Source: Cristatella mucedo (lineage: Eukaryota > Bryozoa > Phylactolaemata > Cristatellidae). From it: a DNA stretch of 64,000 nucleotides. Location of the stretch: contig WPIO01000007.1 of the NCBI GenBank assembly GCA_009760855.2, forward strand, positions 5,461,001-5,525,000, in the 5' to 3' direction. The position numbers and the translations under genes are program-made. Under the pieces are notes generated by a model, which was not told the origin of the DNA, made no database searches, and saw only the letters and a list, made by a program, of their open reading frames with translations. Every line of letters begins with the position of its first letter. Within the stretch, counting starts at the first letter, position 1. This document shows positions 46,401 through 55,819 of this stretch, one piece after another.

Positions 46401-49400
46401 ATCGTCTCTCTATCGTCGTTCACTGCTACGCATGTGATATATAGCTGTCCTTCAGCTGGATCCCTCCCAGCCCTCCATCTACATACATTCTTTTTTGCAA
46501 CGTTCTTGCTGCATTTCTGTCGACATCCACTCGTGAATAGCGGCAAACTTTCTCAGATTGAATGACGGAAAAACCAAACCAATAAGTACGGCAAACGTCG
46601 TGTGACTTACTAATCTGAAAGATCAATGCTCAAAATCCAAACGAGCTGTGCCAGCATATCCCCTCTAGCATATGCACGATATCTTGGTGCTCTTTTCCAA
46701 AAGGAAATTTTACTAGACGGCCACATCAGCTCCACAGTCCAATCTGCATACTTTCAGCTACATAACCTTGCTGAAATTCTCGCTTGCTTAGACACGGTTA
46801 CTACATAAATAGTTTTACATGCATTTGTTACTTCCCGTCTCGAATTCTATGACTTTCTGATCCACTGATGTGTGCAATCAGGAGATCGAAGTTGGTGTGA
46901 AACTCTGCAGCTAGGCTTGTCTGTCGTAAGCGCCGCAGTTGCCACACCACTCCACTTCTCGCCGACCTGCAATGACTTCCAATCAAGCAGCCAATTGACT
47001 ACCAGGTTCAGTCTCTTACTTTTACGTCTCTTCATTCTTAGGCCACGGCCTACCTATCAGATCCACTCCTACCAGGCTAAGCATCGTAATACTCACTTTT
47101 TGGAATCTAAACATTCACCGACACCTCATACAAACCTCAAATCCTTCGGAGACCATGCCTTTAGTTCGTATGCTCGTAAAGCCTGGAACTCACTTCCAAC
47201 TGACGTTACGGCTTCTCTTGATTTTTATAGCATTTCAAAAGAAGCTAAAAACTTATCTGTGTCTCACAGCATTTAGTGGGCCCTTGTGATTCGTCCTTCG
47301 TGTGCATGCACATGCTCACACTGGGGATGCACCCACTAACGATATTTGCATGTAGAAACTTTCCATGCCGTCTCTAAGCGTGCAATCCTTATTGAAGTTA
47401 TGTAATTTACCACTAACCATTTAATTATGCATTATTTACAGTATATGTAAAATGCCTAGAAATAGATTAAGTGTCTGATGGTGCTATTCAAATGCATCGT
47501 AGTGTTATTATTATCATTACTATTAAGTCTGCTCGGCTCGTACAAAATTCGTCCACGTTTTAGCTTTTAATTTGTCATTCTTTCATCGAAACAATATTTT
47601 TTTCCATATGTCAGCCGAGCTCAATAAGCCCAGAGACGCAGCATCGAGGGCCGGCCTCCTGCTCCTGTCCAGTAAAGGTATTCCCTTCAAGTCGGCATTC
47701 GATGAGTGACGATGACCATGGCACGCGCTTATCAAGGCAACAGCGAGCTCGCTTACCTGGTCGCCGAGCTCGCGGTAGCAGGTCTTGGCGTACTCCTCGA
47801 ACAGCTCGATTATACTATCATTAAGCCAGCCATTCTTTTCCTGAAGTGACTGAGGCAGGTCCCAGTGGTACATGGTGACCAGGGGGACAATGTTGGCTGC
47901 GACTAGCGCCTTAGTAAGATTCTTGTAGTAGGCCATGCCCTCGGGCAGGTAGGAGGTGTTCGTGCCGTCAGCCATGATGCGCGACCACGACAAGGAGAAC
48001 CGATAGTGCTTCACCTGCGAGCGAACATCGAAGCTTTCGGTGGCCACTCACTCGTTGGGCGCATGACTCGTAAGCTTTGCGGCGAATCATCCAGTGAAAG
48101 CAAGCATTTTACGTACGATTTCATGGCACATCGGCTACAACCTGAGACACTCTAGCTGCTACTAAGGTTCAAGTTGATCATATCGAAATGATGGCCACCC
48201 TACGCTCAAGTAGTATAGTTAGCATATTATTGTTTTATATAATGGTATGCATATTACAGTATAATATTGCTGCGGTGTCCTTGGCTTTCTTACCCGTAAA
48301 TAACTCAATGCATGTTACTAACAAGGCATAACAATAACAAAAATAATTGTAATAAACCATTTTTATGGCACCTCAGAAAACTCAATATCTTTCTAGGTAT
48401 TGTACATTTTGACAGCATTCACATTTGGATGGCCACTAACTTGCCGAGGCTTAGAAGTGGTAAACCGAAGTAATAGTTGAGGGGAAGCCAAACATCGCTA
48501 TCACGTTACAGGAACTTACTCTCAAGAATGGCTCAAGTAGCATCAATGAAATGACGACTTCCCTAAATCTGAGCATACTATCTATCCTAACGACAGTTGT
48601 CGTTGGATATAGACTAGCATCTTCTGCCACGTCAGTCAGCCCTACTTTTACCATACGAACAATCGGGACCTGCTTAGAAAGAGTGCAATAACTACGTTAT
48701 TACTTTACGTGCGTGTGATGTAGCTTTAAAGCTGATATACATTATTTTATTCTGAACTCTCGACACAAACCCTTAATCGTCTGCCACTGATGCAAGATCC
48801 AGCAAGTCGTTCGGTGTGGTCTCTGTAGCGATGTGGAAATAAAACTCGAATATTCTCAGCTATGACATTTGTGGTGTATACGTTACGGTAACGGTCACGT
48901 GTTCAGATTCAGGGCCTCAGATCCCAATTAACACAGTTTGCGTTCTGCCTCTCTTCGGTCTCGTTGAAATCGGTTCGACAGAAAGGGTGTGCCCTTATCA
49001 ATTATACTAGATGACTACTGAAATTGAAGCGCGGGTTGACCTTGGGGGTCACTTGCAATGCTAGGTGGCACGATTAATATCGTTGCCTCTTCTGCGGTTC
49101 CCCCATGCCGACAAAATTAATTCACAGGCGAACGAAGTTGTGCCTTATGAGGGACCAGACCTTGTTGCTCTCAATGCCACGTCATACTTTCCCAACTCAA
49201 CGATGTGAGGTGCACAATCAAACTACACCTGGACGCCCAGCCAGTCATGCTTGACAGCTCGTCGAATTCTACTCTTAAGTAAACAAGCCCTCCCAGAGCC
49301 GCTAGCCTACCCCTTAGAAATGGGAGCACAGTTGCAAAGCGAAGGTTTTTGAACTTCACCGGCAAGAAAGGCTTTTTTTTGCACAAAGCCTGACACCGAT

Positions 49401-51739
49401 TCGATCCACATGCACAATGACGTACGGGCACTAGCTGATGCAGCCAGGCATAAAAACGACCATTCCCAGATTTCCGAAGCGATTTCGCTTAGCCTGTCTG
49501 ACTACAGGCACTTTGATGCCTTGGATGTGGTACGAAAGTTCAGGCACGTGACCCTCGATAATGTGGCAGTTTTTTAAAGGTGGTTACCGAGTCATTTTTG
49601 GGATTTAGATTTCGCTTTGGCAATTAAGATATTGTATCAGCCCGCCCCCATAATTCGTTGACCGAATGTATGCTCCTTTAGCTGAAACTTATACGATTCA
49701 AAGTCTTTTCAGATACTGAAATTTCAGAAATTAATCAAAGCCACAAGTAAAATTCAAGCGCCCGTTGGAAGCTATAGTATTCAAATCGGACGGTAGATAT
49801 TAAAAAGGTTAATACGGAATTAAATTTTATGATCCGGCTTGTCCCATCTGCGTCCTTATTTTCCTGATGAGGTGTTTACATGAATTTTCGACGATAATGA
49901 CTTCCCAAATTTTTTCTCGTGGTGCTATTTAAGCTAGGCCTCCAAAACTCGCGATTTCTACAAATATCAAGTGCATGCATGCTGCATTTCTGTGTAGCTT
50001 TAATTAAATAGCCTCGTGTTGTCACAGGCTCGTAGCCTCGGTCACCTAGCCTCAGCTTTTTAACCTTAGCCGCTTGGCTCCAGCCTGCCAACATCAGCAT
50101 GGGCGAGAAGATATTGGCAGGCACTTCGCACAGTCACCGTACAGCATGGTTTTTTCCAGCTAATTGACGCAAACCAAACTGGTAGCTCTCCAGTGTTGAC
50201 GTGGCACTGTGGAGCACGACAAAGACCTGAAGTGCGCACGAACAAGCTTTCAACTGCCTGAAAGATTCGTGAATTGCATCGTCAACTTATTTTTACCCAC
50301 CGCTGATCTTCGTCAAAAATTCTCAAGTGGCGGTGTTCAAGAGAGGGGGCATAGGAAAATATTCCGATGCTGGTTTACTATCAGCTAGGGATGATTTGAT
50401 GGTTTTATGTATTCGTAGTGTAAAGGTAAGCAATCGCCACCCCAGCGAGAACACATTCCGAGGACGTGATTAAGTCCATGGGCTATTTCCATTGGGGAAA
50501 TTGTCAGTTGGAAAATTCTTGCCAATATATGAATGAAGAAGCACGAGTTTTGGGAACAATTTCTCACTGTGCATTATTGGACTGTTTGAACGTTTGGCCG
50601 GAGACATTTGCCGAAATTTCATATAGCTTCGAATAATTTCAGCCGAAAGCAACTGCCCATGGCGGGGTAGTTATAAGTGAAGGAATACAGCTCACAGTGG
50701 TTTACCATCTGCAACACCAGATAATCTACATTTATATGTTTTTCGTTTCAGGCTGTGAAAATGCACTTAATCTTGATCTTGAGTAGATATTGTATGGCGT
50801 CACAGAAGGCGATGGATTGAAAATAGCTGTCCCTGTCATGAGTGCTAAACAAGTAAAAGATCTGAGTGCTTCTATGTCACTATCCCATATGAATTTCAAT
50901 AAATAAGTAGTTGAGCTCATGAAGCCCTAGGGGAAATGCTACTTTATAGTCTATCGCTCTACATGGACGACTACGATTACTTTTGAGTGGCAGAGGCTAC
51001 GGAAATCCAAATGAATTTTCAGAATGAATTCCTCCATCTACAGCTTGCCCGTTTCGCGAGCACTCAGCAGAAGGTCTGGGCTGATTTGTGATCATGCTAT
51101 TTTGCATTAATTGGAAGACTTGCTACGGCTATTAACTGTGAATCGAGCCTGATTAGCAGCCTATTCAATCAGTTTGAAAGCTAAATATTCTGTGCATTCC
51201 GTACCCGGTGAGTTAAAAAAAGTCGCTTGTTTATTCGTAATATTAGTAGGCCACCGTACGCCTCGCTAGCGGCTATCCGAGACATGATGATGAATATTTG
51301 AGGTGGCTAAAAGGGCATGGCTCCCTATCCATTTCCAGATTAGCTAATAGCCTCTAAAGTCTGCCAAGAGGCATGTATCTGGGCTTATCTTGAAGCTTCG
51401 GCCTTCACGTTAATAATGGCTGCCCGCGAACCTAATTTTTACAGTTCACTTTCATAAGAGGCTATTTTTAACCGAATCTGACCCCATGTGCAAAGCTCAG
51501 CATCGGTAGAGTCTTATGCAGTGTCCAGAGTTCTAGAAGGTACATGCAATCGACTAGGCCTAGTGGTCTCGCCTCGACCAAGGTCAGGGTGAATATATTT
51601 GATAAACGATGTCGTGGGCTCGAGGTCGGTTGCAAATGTGAAGAGTCTGAACAGTGATTAAGTTCTCTTAGGGTGACATACGAATGAATTGCACACACAC
51701 ACACACACACACCCACACGCACGCACGCACGCACACTCT

Positions 51740-51776
<37 letters not shown>

Positions 51777-54091
51777 TCGCACACACACTCGCACACACAC
51801 TCGCACACACACTCGCACACACACTCGCACACACACTCGCACACACACTCGCACACACACTCGCACACACACTCGCACACACACTCGCACACACACTCGC
51901 ACACACACTCGCACACACACTCGCACACACACTCGCACACACACTCGCACACACACACATATATTAACCAGTGATCGGGATTTGAGTATGAAGCGCATAG
52001 CTGTGCTTACGCCCATGTTTTTCATTATCCTGATGTCTTCCTCATACTTGTGGTAACTGTCGCAGGCGACATCGCCATTGGAGCCGTCTTTAATCTTTCC
52101 TGGCTGCCTCGAAAAGAAATCCCAAGTACTAAACGTTCTACCTAATAAAAGAAGATGGGATACATTCACCATTGAAGAAACTTAAGGTGGCCGCCACGCT
52201 CTTTAACTATGCAGCCTCAAGCTTTGTGCTAAAGAGTGCTAGAAAGAACTTCCTGTACAAAACTAGCGTCCTTCAAAATAAATCTAACAGCTCCTAGTAC
52301 CGAAATTGCAGTAATGCATGTTAAGAACTCAATTTCGTGTAAAAAAAAACTAATGGCGTATTATCAAGGATTAATTGCAATATCCTACTCAGCATGAGAT
52401 GCTAGATTTCAGCCGTTACTACCGACGTGCATCTCAAGCTCTCAACTTAATCAAAGCTTTTGTAGACGATATTTGCATTAGGAAAAATCTATCCATTTGT
52501 TCCAGAATGAACGATAAGACCGATGCAATATTTAGTGGCAAATCGAGCGTGTCTGGAAAACCAGAAAGCCTTGCTTAAAGTTCGGCTACCATTTCCCAGT
52601 AACCTGTTAACAGAGTCTGGCATCCAGCTCAAAATCAACTCTAAATAGACGACCCCATCATATCAGCAGCACAATTTGCCTACAATCAGGTCAGCAAACT
52701 TAAAAAATGCTGGTAGCTTCGATAAAAATATGACGTCCAAGTTAATTCATGCATTTGTGGCATTTGTTTAAAATTTGGAAACTCTTTATTTGTAAATCGT
52801 CCAGCTTTTACAGCTGCTTAAAGCTGATGCAATATTGTGATTCTACGCTGATCTGTCTTAAACTGCCAATAATTAGACATTTTGTAGCATGAGAACTAAA
52901 TTTGGTTCTGAGCACTTTTAGAAATAATGACATCCTCAAGCTTGGCGAAATTTAAGAGGAAGTTAAGAACCCATGTTGAAATAATCAGTTGACATGCTTC
53001 CTTTTCAGTATATTTAGTTGCTTAGATAGAGATGCATAATTCTCTTGACGGGCTATGTGATCGTACAATTCTTAGATTAACAAAAGAAATTTTCAATTCA
53101 GTCTTAGCAGCACTGCAGAACACACTGTTGTGCTGGCATCACTCACTAGAAACCTATTCGCTTATCACTGAGAGAAGTAGCGATCAAACGAAAGCCTAGT
53201 AGAGCCCTCTCGCAGTGGTCACATTAACGAGCGGCGACGACGACTAGTTGATTAAGGTGAAGGTGAGTCCTCTACAGTGCACTCACACTCCTGAGTCATT
53301 TTTCAGTGGCCATCTTTAGTCAACGGCATTTATCTCTAGCGAATAAGAATAGGTATGAAGCGTAGATAAGTGTAGGGGCTTACTAAGACAGTTTCAGTAA
53401 AGAAAGCAGCTGCGTAGAGCCGCGGCTGGAAACAAGTGCCCGACATGGAAAGCCGAATAACCGGTAGCCTGTAATAAGTGTTCGCGAAAATCACGGTGAT
53501 CGCGCGAACCTGCACTCCTTGCGGTACGTGGAATTTCTCTATTCTGACAGCAAATCCCGTTACTGCCGGCGACAGTTCGCTTCAGTCTGATAATCAGCGC
53601 ACCTCGCATTGTCAAAGCACCGGTAAGTCCACGTAGCCCTTGCTAGATCTATACAAAGCTTTAAAAAGCGTGCAGCATTTGCAGACCGGCCACGCCTACT
53701 GCTCCTCACGGAATGCACTGAGCGAGCGCCCAAATATGCGAAAATCAGCACTATAATTAACAAGTCCGGAGCGCATGCACCGTCTATATAATTACGGGTT
53801 ACAGACTGGAAATTAGTGTCGCAGCTAAAGCGATAGGAAAAGAGAGAGAGGATGAAATAGAGTGCCAAAGTGCAGCTCGTTTGCCGCTTCAACTTTGCGA
53901 GCGCGTTTCTACGTACCGTTGACGTTGAATCCTCCCTCAACCTGGTATGACGACGTTGCGCTTCCCCATAAAAAGTTCGGCGGAAACTTGGCGTACAGGA
54001 GATCCTTGTCACCGTATCGAGGGTCGACCTCGTCGGCGGACGATAAGCAAGCCAATGAAACGAGCATTAAGCTAGTCACCAGAAGCGCCAT
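30655..54091 (-). CDS. GH1 beta-glucosidase-like protein, complete 8-exon gene
   Basis: A glycoside hydrolase family 1 enzyme, a retaining beta-glycosidase of the animal lactase-like / beta-glucosidase group. CDS joins (minus strand) 54091-53917, 52141-52011, 48014-47757, 42833-42650, 40966-40724, 39069-38940, 36996-36800 and 30956-30655. The lengths 175, 131, 258, 184, 243, 130, 197 and 302 sum to 1620 nt, giving 539 aa plus TAG; intron phases are 1,0,0,1,1,2,1. Visible motifs: signal peptide 1-19, SYQVEGG (glycone-binding Gln50), YHWDLP (His152-Trp153), TFNEP (acid/base Glu197), FGLNHYT (Asn339), VIITENG (nucleophile Glu407) and WSLMDNFEW (454-462). All canonical GH1 active-site residues appear present, so activity is expected; the substrate cannot be inferred. 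The last ~25 residues are hydrophobic and may be a GPI or membrane anchor. A paralog lies downstream in the same orientation. The exon chain is inferred from motif, splice site and phase agreement, not from transcripts. Confidence 0.93.
31005..31360 (-). mobile_element. L2 family A 3' end
   Basis: (AAT)n at 31006-31024, CTTGATAAAGCGCCCTCAGA, AGGCGCTTTACATTTGCTGC, 3' UTR to GAGGGAGTTCCAGGCTGTGG. Lies in intron 7 of the right GH1 gene just after the exon 8 acceptor region. Confidence 0.92.
31510..31610 (-). mobile_element. L2-related 3' tail (third variant)
   Basis: AATAATAATAAATTTGTATA, then CACCCTCGGAGAACTTAATT and AGGCAGTTTACATATGCTG: an L2-like hairpin region with the TTTGTATAAC variant end also seen near 35960 (plus strand). 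Confidence 0.65.
32095..32736 (+). mobile_element. tRNA-headed element joined to the ~0.53-kb dispersed repeat, copy 2
   Basis: 32104-32165 resembles a tRNA gene: AATAGCTCAATAAGG is A-box-like, and GGTTCGAATTC at 32148-32158 is a B box. The next ~40 bases lead into the repeat at 32203, which matches 28133-28655 and ends GTCAG at 32736. A minus-strand relative at about 41240-41412 shares the head and also part of the body (TAAATGAGGCTGTCAAATCA against TAAAATGAGGTTGTTAAATC). So head and body probably form one SINE-like family. A promoter from the tRNA-like part would be RNA polymerase III type. Confidence 0.7.
32740..33515. other. Intron 7 stretch, unassigned
   Basis: No domain recognised. Overlapping open frames on both strands at 32938-33467 show no family similarity. 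Confidence 0.35.
33520..33855 (-). mobile_element. L2 family B 3' end
   Basis: TGTAATGTAATATATCTCCG tail, TAACTCCACAAAGTCATAAA, then 3' UTR to CTAGGACCTGCAGAGCTAAA at the ORF2 end. Confidence 0.92.
34288..34479. repeat. Tandem duplication of a 96-bp unit
   Basis: AGTCGGGCTGAAAAGCTTAT starts the first copy at 34288 and a near-identical copy starts at 34384. The two differ at only a few bases. Because 96 is a multiple of 3, a plus-strand frame carries the 32-residue unit twice, but nothing marks it as a gene. Lies in intron 7. Confidence 0.93.
35047..35200. repeat. 12-bp minisatellite (CTACAGGCTAAA)n
   Basis: About 13 units of CTACAGGCTAAA, with a central block where CTAC becomes CCAC. The open plus-strand frame (LQAK / PQAK repeats) follows from a period divisible by 3. 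Intron 7. Confidence 0.96.
35735..36000 (+). mobile_element. L2-related 3' end (third variant)
   Basis: CATTTAAGAAGAAGCTTACA (end of ORF2), ATGTAGTGGGTCTTTGTGGT, then CCTGTAAAGTGCCTAAAAAA and GGTTCTCCGAGGACACTATA, ending TGTATTATTGT. Hairpin positions correspond to family A, but the bases differ. Confidence 0.75.
36001..36799. other. Intron 7 stretch, unassigned
   Basis: Open frames at 36147-36371 (minus) and 36250-36501 (plus) overlap each other and have no recognised domain. No splice-consistent GH1 sequence was found here. Confidence 0.35.
36800..36996 (-). CDS. GH1 right gene, exon 7 with catalytic nucleophile
   Basis: Acceptor TTTTACAG|AGCCAAC, phase 2; donor CAAGG|GTAAGG, phase 1. It codes [17 protein letters not shown], then [15 protein letters not shown], in which Glu407 of ITENG is the GH1 nucleophile. 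It ends [15 protein letters not shown], the helix before the last barrel strand. An NYT sequon is present. Confidence 0.95.
37375..37545 (-). mobile_element. tRNA-headed SINE with L2-like tail (type 2), internally duplicated
   Basis: Minus strand: TGCCGCGCTGGTTTGGTCCA, GCTGTTAAGGTGTTCGCC, ACCGAGGTTAAGGTGAATGT, then GACCGAGGTCGCAGGCTCGA, a B-box-like end. A tail GATTAAGTTCTTTCTTATGA resembles the L2 end. ACCGAGGT occurs twice, suggesting an internal tandem duplication. Confidence 0.65.
37860..38500 (+). mobile_element. L2 family B C-terminal part and 3' end
   Basis: Reads [24 protein letters not shown] sequence, then [55 protein letters not shown], then the 3' UTR with TGCGTGAGATGAAGTCTGTT and GGATACATTAACATTACATA. 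Very close to the 26490-27480 copy. In intron 6. Confidence 0.93.
38640..38860. repeat. Degenerate GCA-rich trinucleotide region
   Basis: AGCAGCAGTAGCAGCAGCAA and similar imperfect CAG/GCA runs, mainly 38765-38850. Adjacent to the exon 6 donor of the right GH1 gene on the intron side. Confidence 0.6.
38940..39069 (-). CDS. GH1 right gene, exon 6 (short, easily missed)
   Basis: 130 nt, found by looking between exons 5 and 7 for the missing NHY motif. Acceptor GATTCTTTAG|GAACGC, phase 1; donor GGACAAG|GTGAGG, phase 2. It reads [16 protein letters not shown]... and ends [17 protein letters not shown], matching the GH1 family pattern in which a DQ...DP.W segment precedes the [10 protein letters not shown] block. 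Phase 1 in and phase 2 out are exactly what exons 5 and 7 require. Confidence 0.92.
39070..39945. other. Intron 5, unassigned part
   Basis: Two minus-strand open frames (39116-39343 and 39511-39783) carry no GH1 motif and the flanking phases do not need them, so they are not exons of this gene. Confidence 0.4.
39948..39974. repeat. Short (TA)n
   Basis: About 27 bases of TA. Confidence 0.9.
40070..40440 (+). mobile_element. L2/CR1-type ORF2 C-terminal fragment of a separate family
   Basis: Reads [20 protein letters not shown], then [18 protein letters not shown] and, after a stop, [20 protein letters not shown]. This is the L2/CR1 '[14 protein letters not shown] ... LQ..QN.AARL ... LPI..R..FK' series, but with wording unlike families A and B. 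In intron 5. Confidence 0.75.
40724..40966 (-). CDS. GH1 right gene, exon 5
   Basis: Acceptor CTTTCAG|GCAAGG, phase 1; donor AAAAG|GTAAGT, phase 1. It codes [14 protein letters not shown], then the central barrel segment with [20 protein letters not shown] and [14 protein letters not shown]. This is the typical GH1 stretch between the NEP motif and the NHYT motif. Confidence 0.94.
41240..41415 (-). mobile_element. tRNA-headed SINE, type 1
   Basis: Minus strand: GGTAAAGTACTCGCTCTTCG, then CATCGTGGGTTCGAGTCCTG, a strong B box at 41378-41368. Matches the head at 32113-32160 (GGTAAGGTGCTCGCTTGTCA ... GGTCGCAGGTTCGAATTCTG). The body continues with TATAAATGAGGCTGTCAAAT. The intact cloverleaf is not expected, so this is a SINE and not a tRNA gene. 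Confidence 0.7.
41444..42082. mobile_element. Foldback / MITE-like element with internally repetitive terminal inverted repeats
   Basis: The left end (41450-41553) is a chain of AATTCGGTGCAGGAC, AATTCGTCGCGGAT, ATTTCGGAGCGG, AATTCGGAGCGG units. The right end (about 41978-42080) is its inverse: GTCCGCGACGAATTGTCCGG and CACCGAATTGTCCGG. Outer units pair best (CAATTCGGTGC.GGACAATT at both ends). The ~420-base centre is AT-rich with no transposase. In intron 4 of the right GH1 gene, about 40 bases from the SINE. Confidence 0.8.
42650..42833 (-). CDS. GH1 right gene, exon 4 with acid/base Glu
   Basis: Acceptor TTTTATAG|GTAAAATGG, phase 0; donor GAAAG|GTGCGT, phase 1. Codes 61 residues plus one base, starting [25 protein letters not shown] is the GH1 motif carrying the general acid/base Glu197. 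It ends with [15 protein letters not shown]...QSQK, the usual helix after that motif. Confidence 0.95.
43425..44090 (-). mobile_element. L2 family A 3' end and ORF2 C-terminus
   Basis: (AAT)n at 43432-43470, TGATAAAGCACCCTCAGAGA, AGGCGCTTCACAATTTCTGC, 3' UTR, then minus-strand [20 protein letters not shown] and [10 protein letters not shown] of the ORF2 C-terminus. In intron 3. Confidence 0.9.
44091..45460. other. Intron 3 stretch, unassigned
   Basis: No gene recognised. A small direct duplication of AAATCTTATGGA occurs near 44770-44800. Confidence 0.35.
45464..45530 (-). mobile_element. Minimal L2 family B 3' end (about 65 bases)
   Basis: GTATCTCCATCTGCAACTTT, ACAAAGCCATACAGACTATA, then GTTACGCAGGAGAGTTTA align with the family B terminus. 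An extreme 5' truncation, showing how little sequence is left in some copies. Confidence 0.75.
46635..47525 (+). mobile_element. L2 family A-like ORF2 C-terminus and 3' end
   Basis: Reads [39 protein letters not shown], then [18 protein letters not shown] and, further on, [20 protein letters not shown]. 3' UTR ends ATGTAAAATGCCTAGAAATA with an ATT-rich end. In intron 3. Confidence 0.88.
47757..48014 (-). CDS. GH1 right gene, exon 3
   Basis: 258 nt, phase 0 on both sides (CTCGCAG|GTGAAG ... CCAG|GTAAGC). It codes 86 residues beginning [17 protein letters not shown] and containing [14 protein letters not shown], whose His152 is a sugar-binding residue in GH1, and ending [18 protein letters not shown] and NDS are potential N-glycosylation sites. 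It is the same length as exon 3 of the left gene, with 66 of 86 residues identical by eye. Confidence 0.95.
48015..51500. other. Intron 2 of the right GH1 gene, mostly unassigned
   Basis: A short L2-like tail on the minus strand lies at 48335-48410 (GGCACCTCAGAAAACTCAAT, CTAGGTATTGTACATTTTG). The remaining ~3 kb has no recognised repeat or gene. Confidence 0.4.
51540..51690 (+). mobile_element. tRNA-headed SINE with L2-like tail (type 2)
   Basis: CCTAGTGGTCTCGCCTCGAC, AAGGTCAGGGTGAATATATT, GTCGTGGGCTCGAGGTCGGT (B-box-like), then a tail GTGATTAAGTTCTCTTAGGG that resembles the L2 hairpin 3' half. It is followed directly by the AC array. The shared AAGG.(T/C)(A/C)GGGTGAAT.TATTTGAT segment links it with 17000-17150 and 37375-37545. 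Confidence 0.65.
51692..51960. repeat. (AC)n and a 12-bp (ACACACACTCGC)n array
   Basis: (AC)n with CGCACGCACG variants to about 51755, then roughly 16 near-perfect 12-bp units. All long open frames here come from the period being divisible by 3. Confidence 0.98.
52011..52141 (-). CDS. GH1 right gene, exon 2
   Basis: The acceptor is TTTTATTAG|GTAGAACG, with a pyrimidine-rich tract upstream. The split Gly codon joins phase 1 from exon 1. It reads [16 protein letters not shown], then the conserved [17 protein letters not shown] and NMG, ending at a GGC|GTAAGC donor in phase 0. Its 131 nt equal exon 2 of the left paralog, and the two proteins align without a gap across the exon. Confidence 0.92.
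52470..53000 (+). mobile_element. Strongly decayed L2-type ORF2 C-terminus
   Basis: [11 protein letters not shown] matches the LNDDKTELLL block, and [13 protein letters not shown] further on matches the [14 protein letters not shown] block, in the right order and spacing. Ends with AAATTTAAGAGGAAGTTAAG, typical of the ORF2 end. In intron 1. Confidence 0.6.
53001..53916. other. Intron 1 of the right GH1 gene, unassigned part
   Basis: Nothing recognised. Open minus-strand frames extend into the intron from exon 1 but stop without a motif. Confidence 0.4.
53917..54091 (-). CDS. GH1 right gene, exon 1 (signal peptide and N-terminus)
   Basis: Codes for residues 1-58 plus one base. The ATG at 54091 is chosen because it is followed directly by a hydrophobic stretch ([19 protein letters not shown]) that fits a signal peptide with cleavage near residue 19. 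An in-frame ATG further upstream would bury that signal. After cleavage come [10 protein letters not shown] and the GH1 N-terminal motif [16 protein letters not shown]. The donor is AACG|GTACGT, phase 1. Family knowledge: the Gln of SYQVEG binds the sugar in the -1 subsite. Confidence 0.92.
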
Positions 54092-54157
54092 TGCTGCTTC
54101 TCGGGTGAGCTGCCAGAAATAACAGCCTAAAATGGCAGGTAACAAGCCGCTGCAGCT

Positions 54158-54182
54158 GCAATATACGCCCTAGTCACGTGAT
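54158..54182 (-). promoter_or_regulatory. Possible core promoter of the right GH1 gene
   Basis: About 70 bases upstream of the ATG, the minus strand has a TATA-like GCGTATATTGC, and just upstream of it a palindromic E-box CACGTG (54175-54180). The spacing would allow a 5' UTR of roughly 40 bases. This rests on motif position only. Confidence 0.3.
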
Positions 54183-54399
54183 TTGGTCTCATCTCGCCCA
54201 CATACCGCCCACAAGTCAAGCATTCAGTGCGCATATTTGAAGACGATAAGTCTTCCGATAAGCTCTGATTGCGGCCTGGGCTTCATCCAGGCTATTGGCT
54301 CTTGGTCAGTTGCCGCCCATGACCTTGCTTTTCGTGGTCTTGCTACATCTCGCTAATAAAGCATCTCTGGCTCTCTCCTTCTCCCTCTGTCTCTGTCTG

Positions 54400-54770
<371 letters not shown>

Positions 54771-54779
54771 CTAAAATGT

Positions 54780-55810
54780 TCTTTAAGAACTTGTGAAGGC
54801 AAGGAATTCTTCGAAACCACAATAGGTGTGAGTGGGCTAAAGTAAGAGAAATAGCACAAGAGCAATTGATAATGCTTAATTGTACCTCCTTAGAGAGGAA
54901 GGGAGAGAGAGAGAGAGCAAGAGCCATACTAAAAATTGAATATTAAAATACATTAGCGACAGCCAGGAAACCCGCATCCTGTTGACAATGTTAGCCCTTG
55001 GCTCACGTCATAGCAGCTTGGTTCACGTCACAGCAGTTGATGAGCTGATTGTTTCCTTTGATGCTTGCCTATGTTACTGCCAATAGTTTAGTAATGCCTT
55101 CAATACCGCAGCTGTAAATTGCCTAGAAATATATTCAATTCTCTAGGGGTTCTATGAAACTGTATTATATAATTATAATGGGCATGCTACGTCCTACCGT
55201 ATCACGTTTATTGAAGTTTTGCATATAGCTACAAACCTTTTAATAATGCTTCTTATACAGCATCTTTGAAGTTCCTAGAAAGTGAGGTTGCTCTGCAAAT
55301 TTATTACTGTTATCATTAATAAAAAATTTGAAGTAGAAACTCACCCACTCTGGCTTACTTGTCTCAAATTTTGTGACGGCAGGGGGTTCCATTTCTGACC
55401 AGCAGATGGTACCACAACCTTGACTTTAGTTACTACTGTTACCTCTAATGATACATGAGATCTTAAATTTTTGAAGTGCCATATTAGAGTTACTTTTCAA
55501 TTATATACCGATGTCATTAAATCTTTCAATGACTGAGGATGTGTGAACTTTGGCTTAGGTTGATGGAAAGTCAGGAAAAGTGGTAAGTGGTAACAATATG
55601 AAAACAATTCTGCTTTACAAATGTAAATTTATCAAGTTTTTAAAAGTACACTATATTTAGTTAATTTAGACTAATAACTTGGTTTGCGATATAGTTGCAT
55701 TACCTCTAATAAGAATACTTGAAAATTTCTCGACTAAGAATGCTTTATCAAATACGTCACGGTTTTGCTTATGTGTGATCTGAGGGTGGGTGATGAACTT
55801 AACTCACACT
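54780..55810. other. Unassigned stretch with weak L2-like tails
   Basis: L2-like 3' tails may exist at 55105-55165 (GTAAATTGCCTAGAAATATA) and 55260-55320. No gene recognised. Confidence 0.35.
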
Positions 55811-55819
55811 CCATAATAA

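Noticed and set aside
51468..52172. 234-codon open frame on the minus strand
   Set aside because: Only its first ~55 codons include GH1 exon 2; the rest is intron and the 12-bp AC array (CVCVR repeats).
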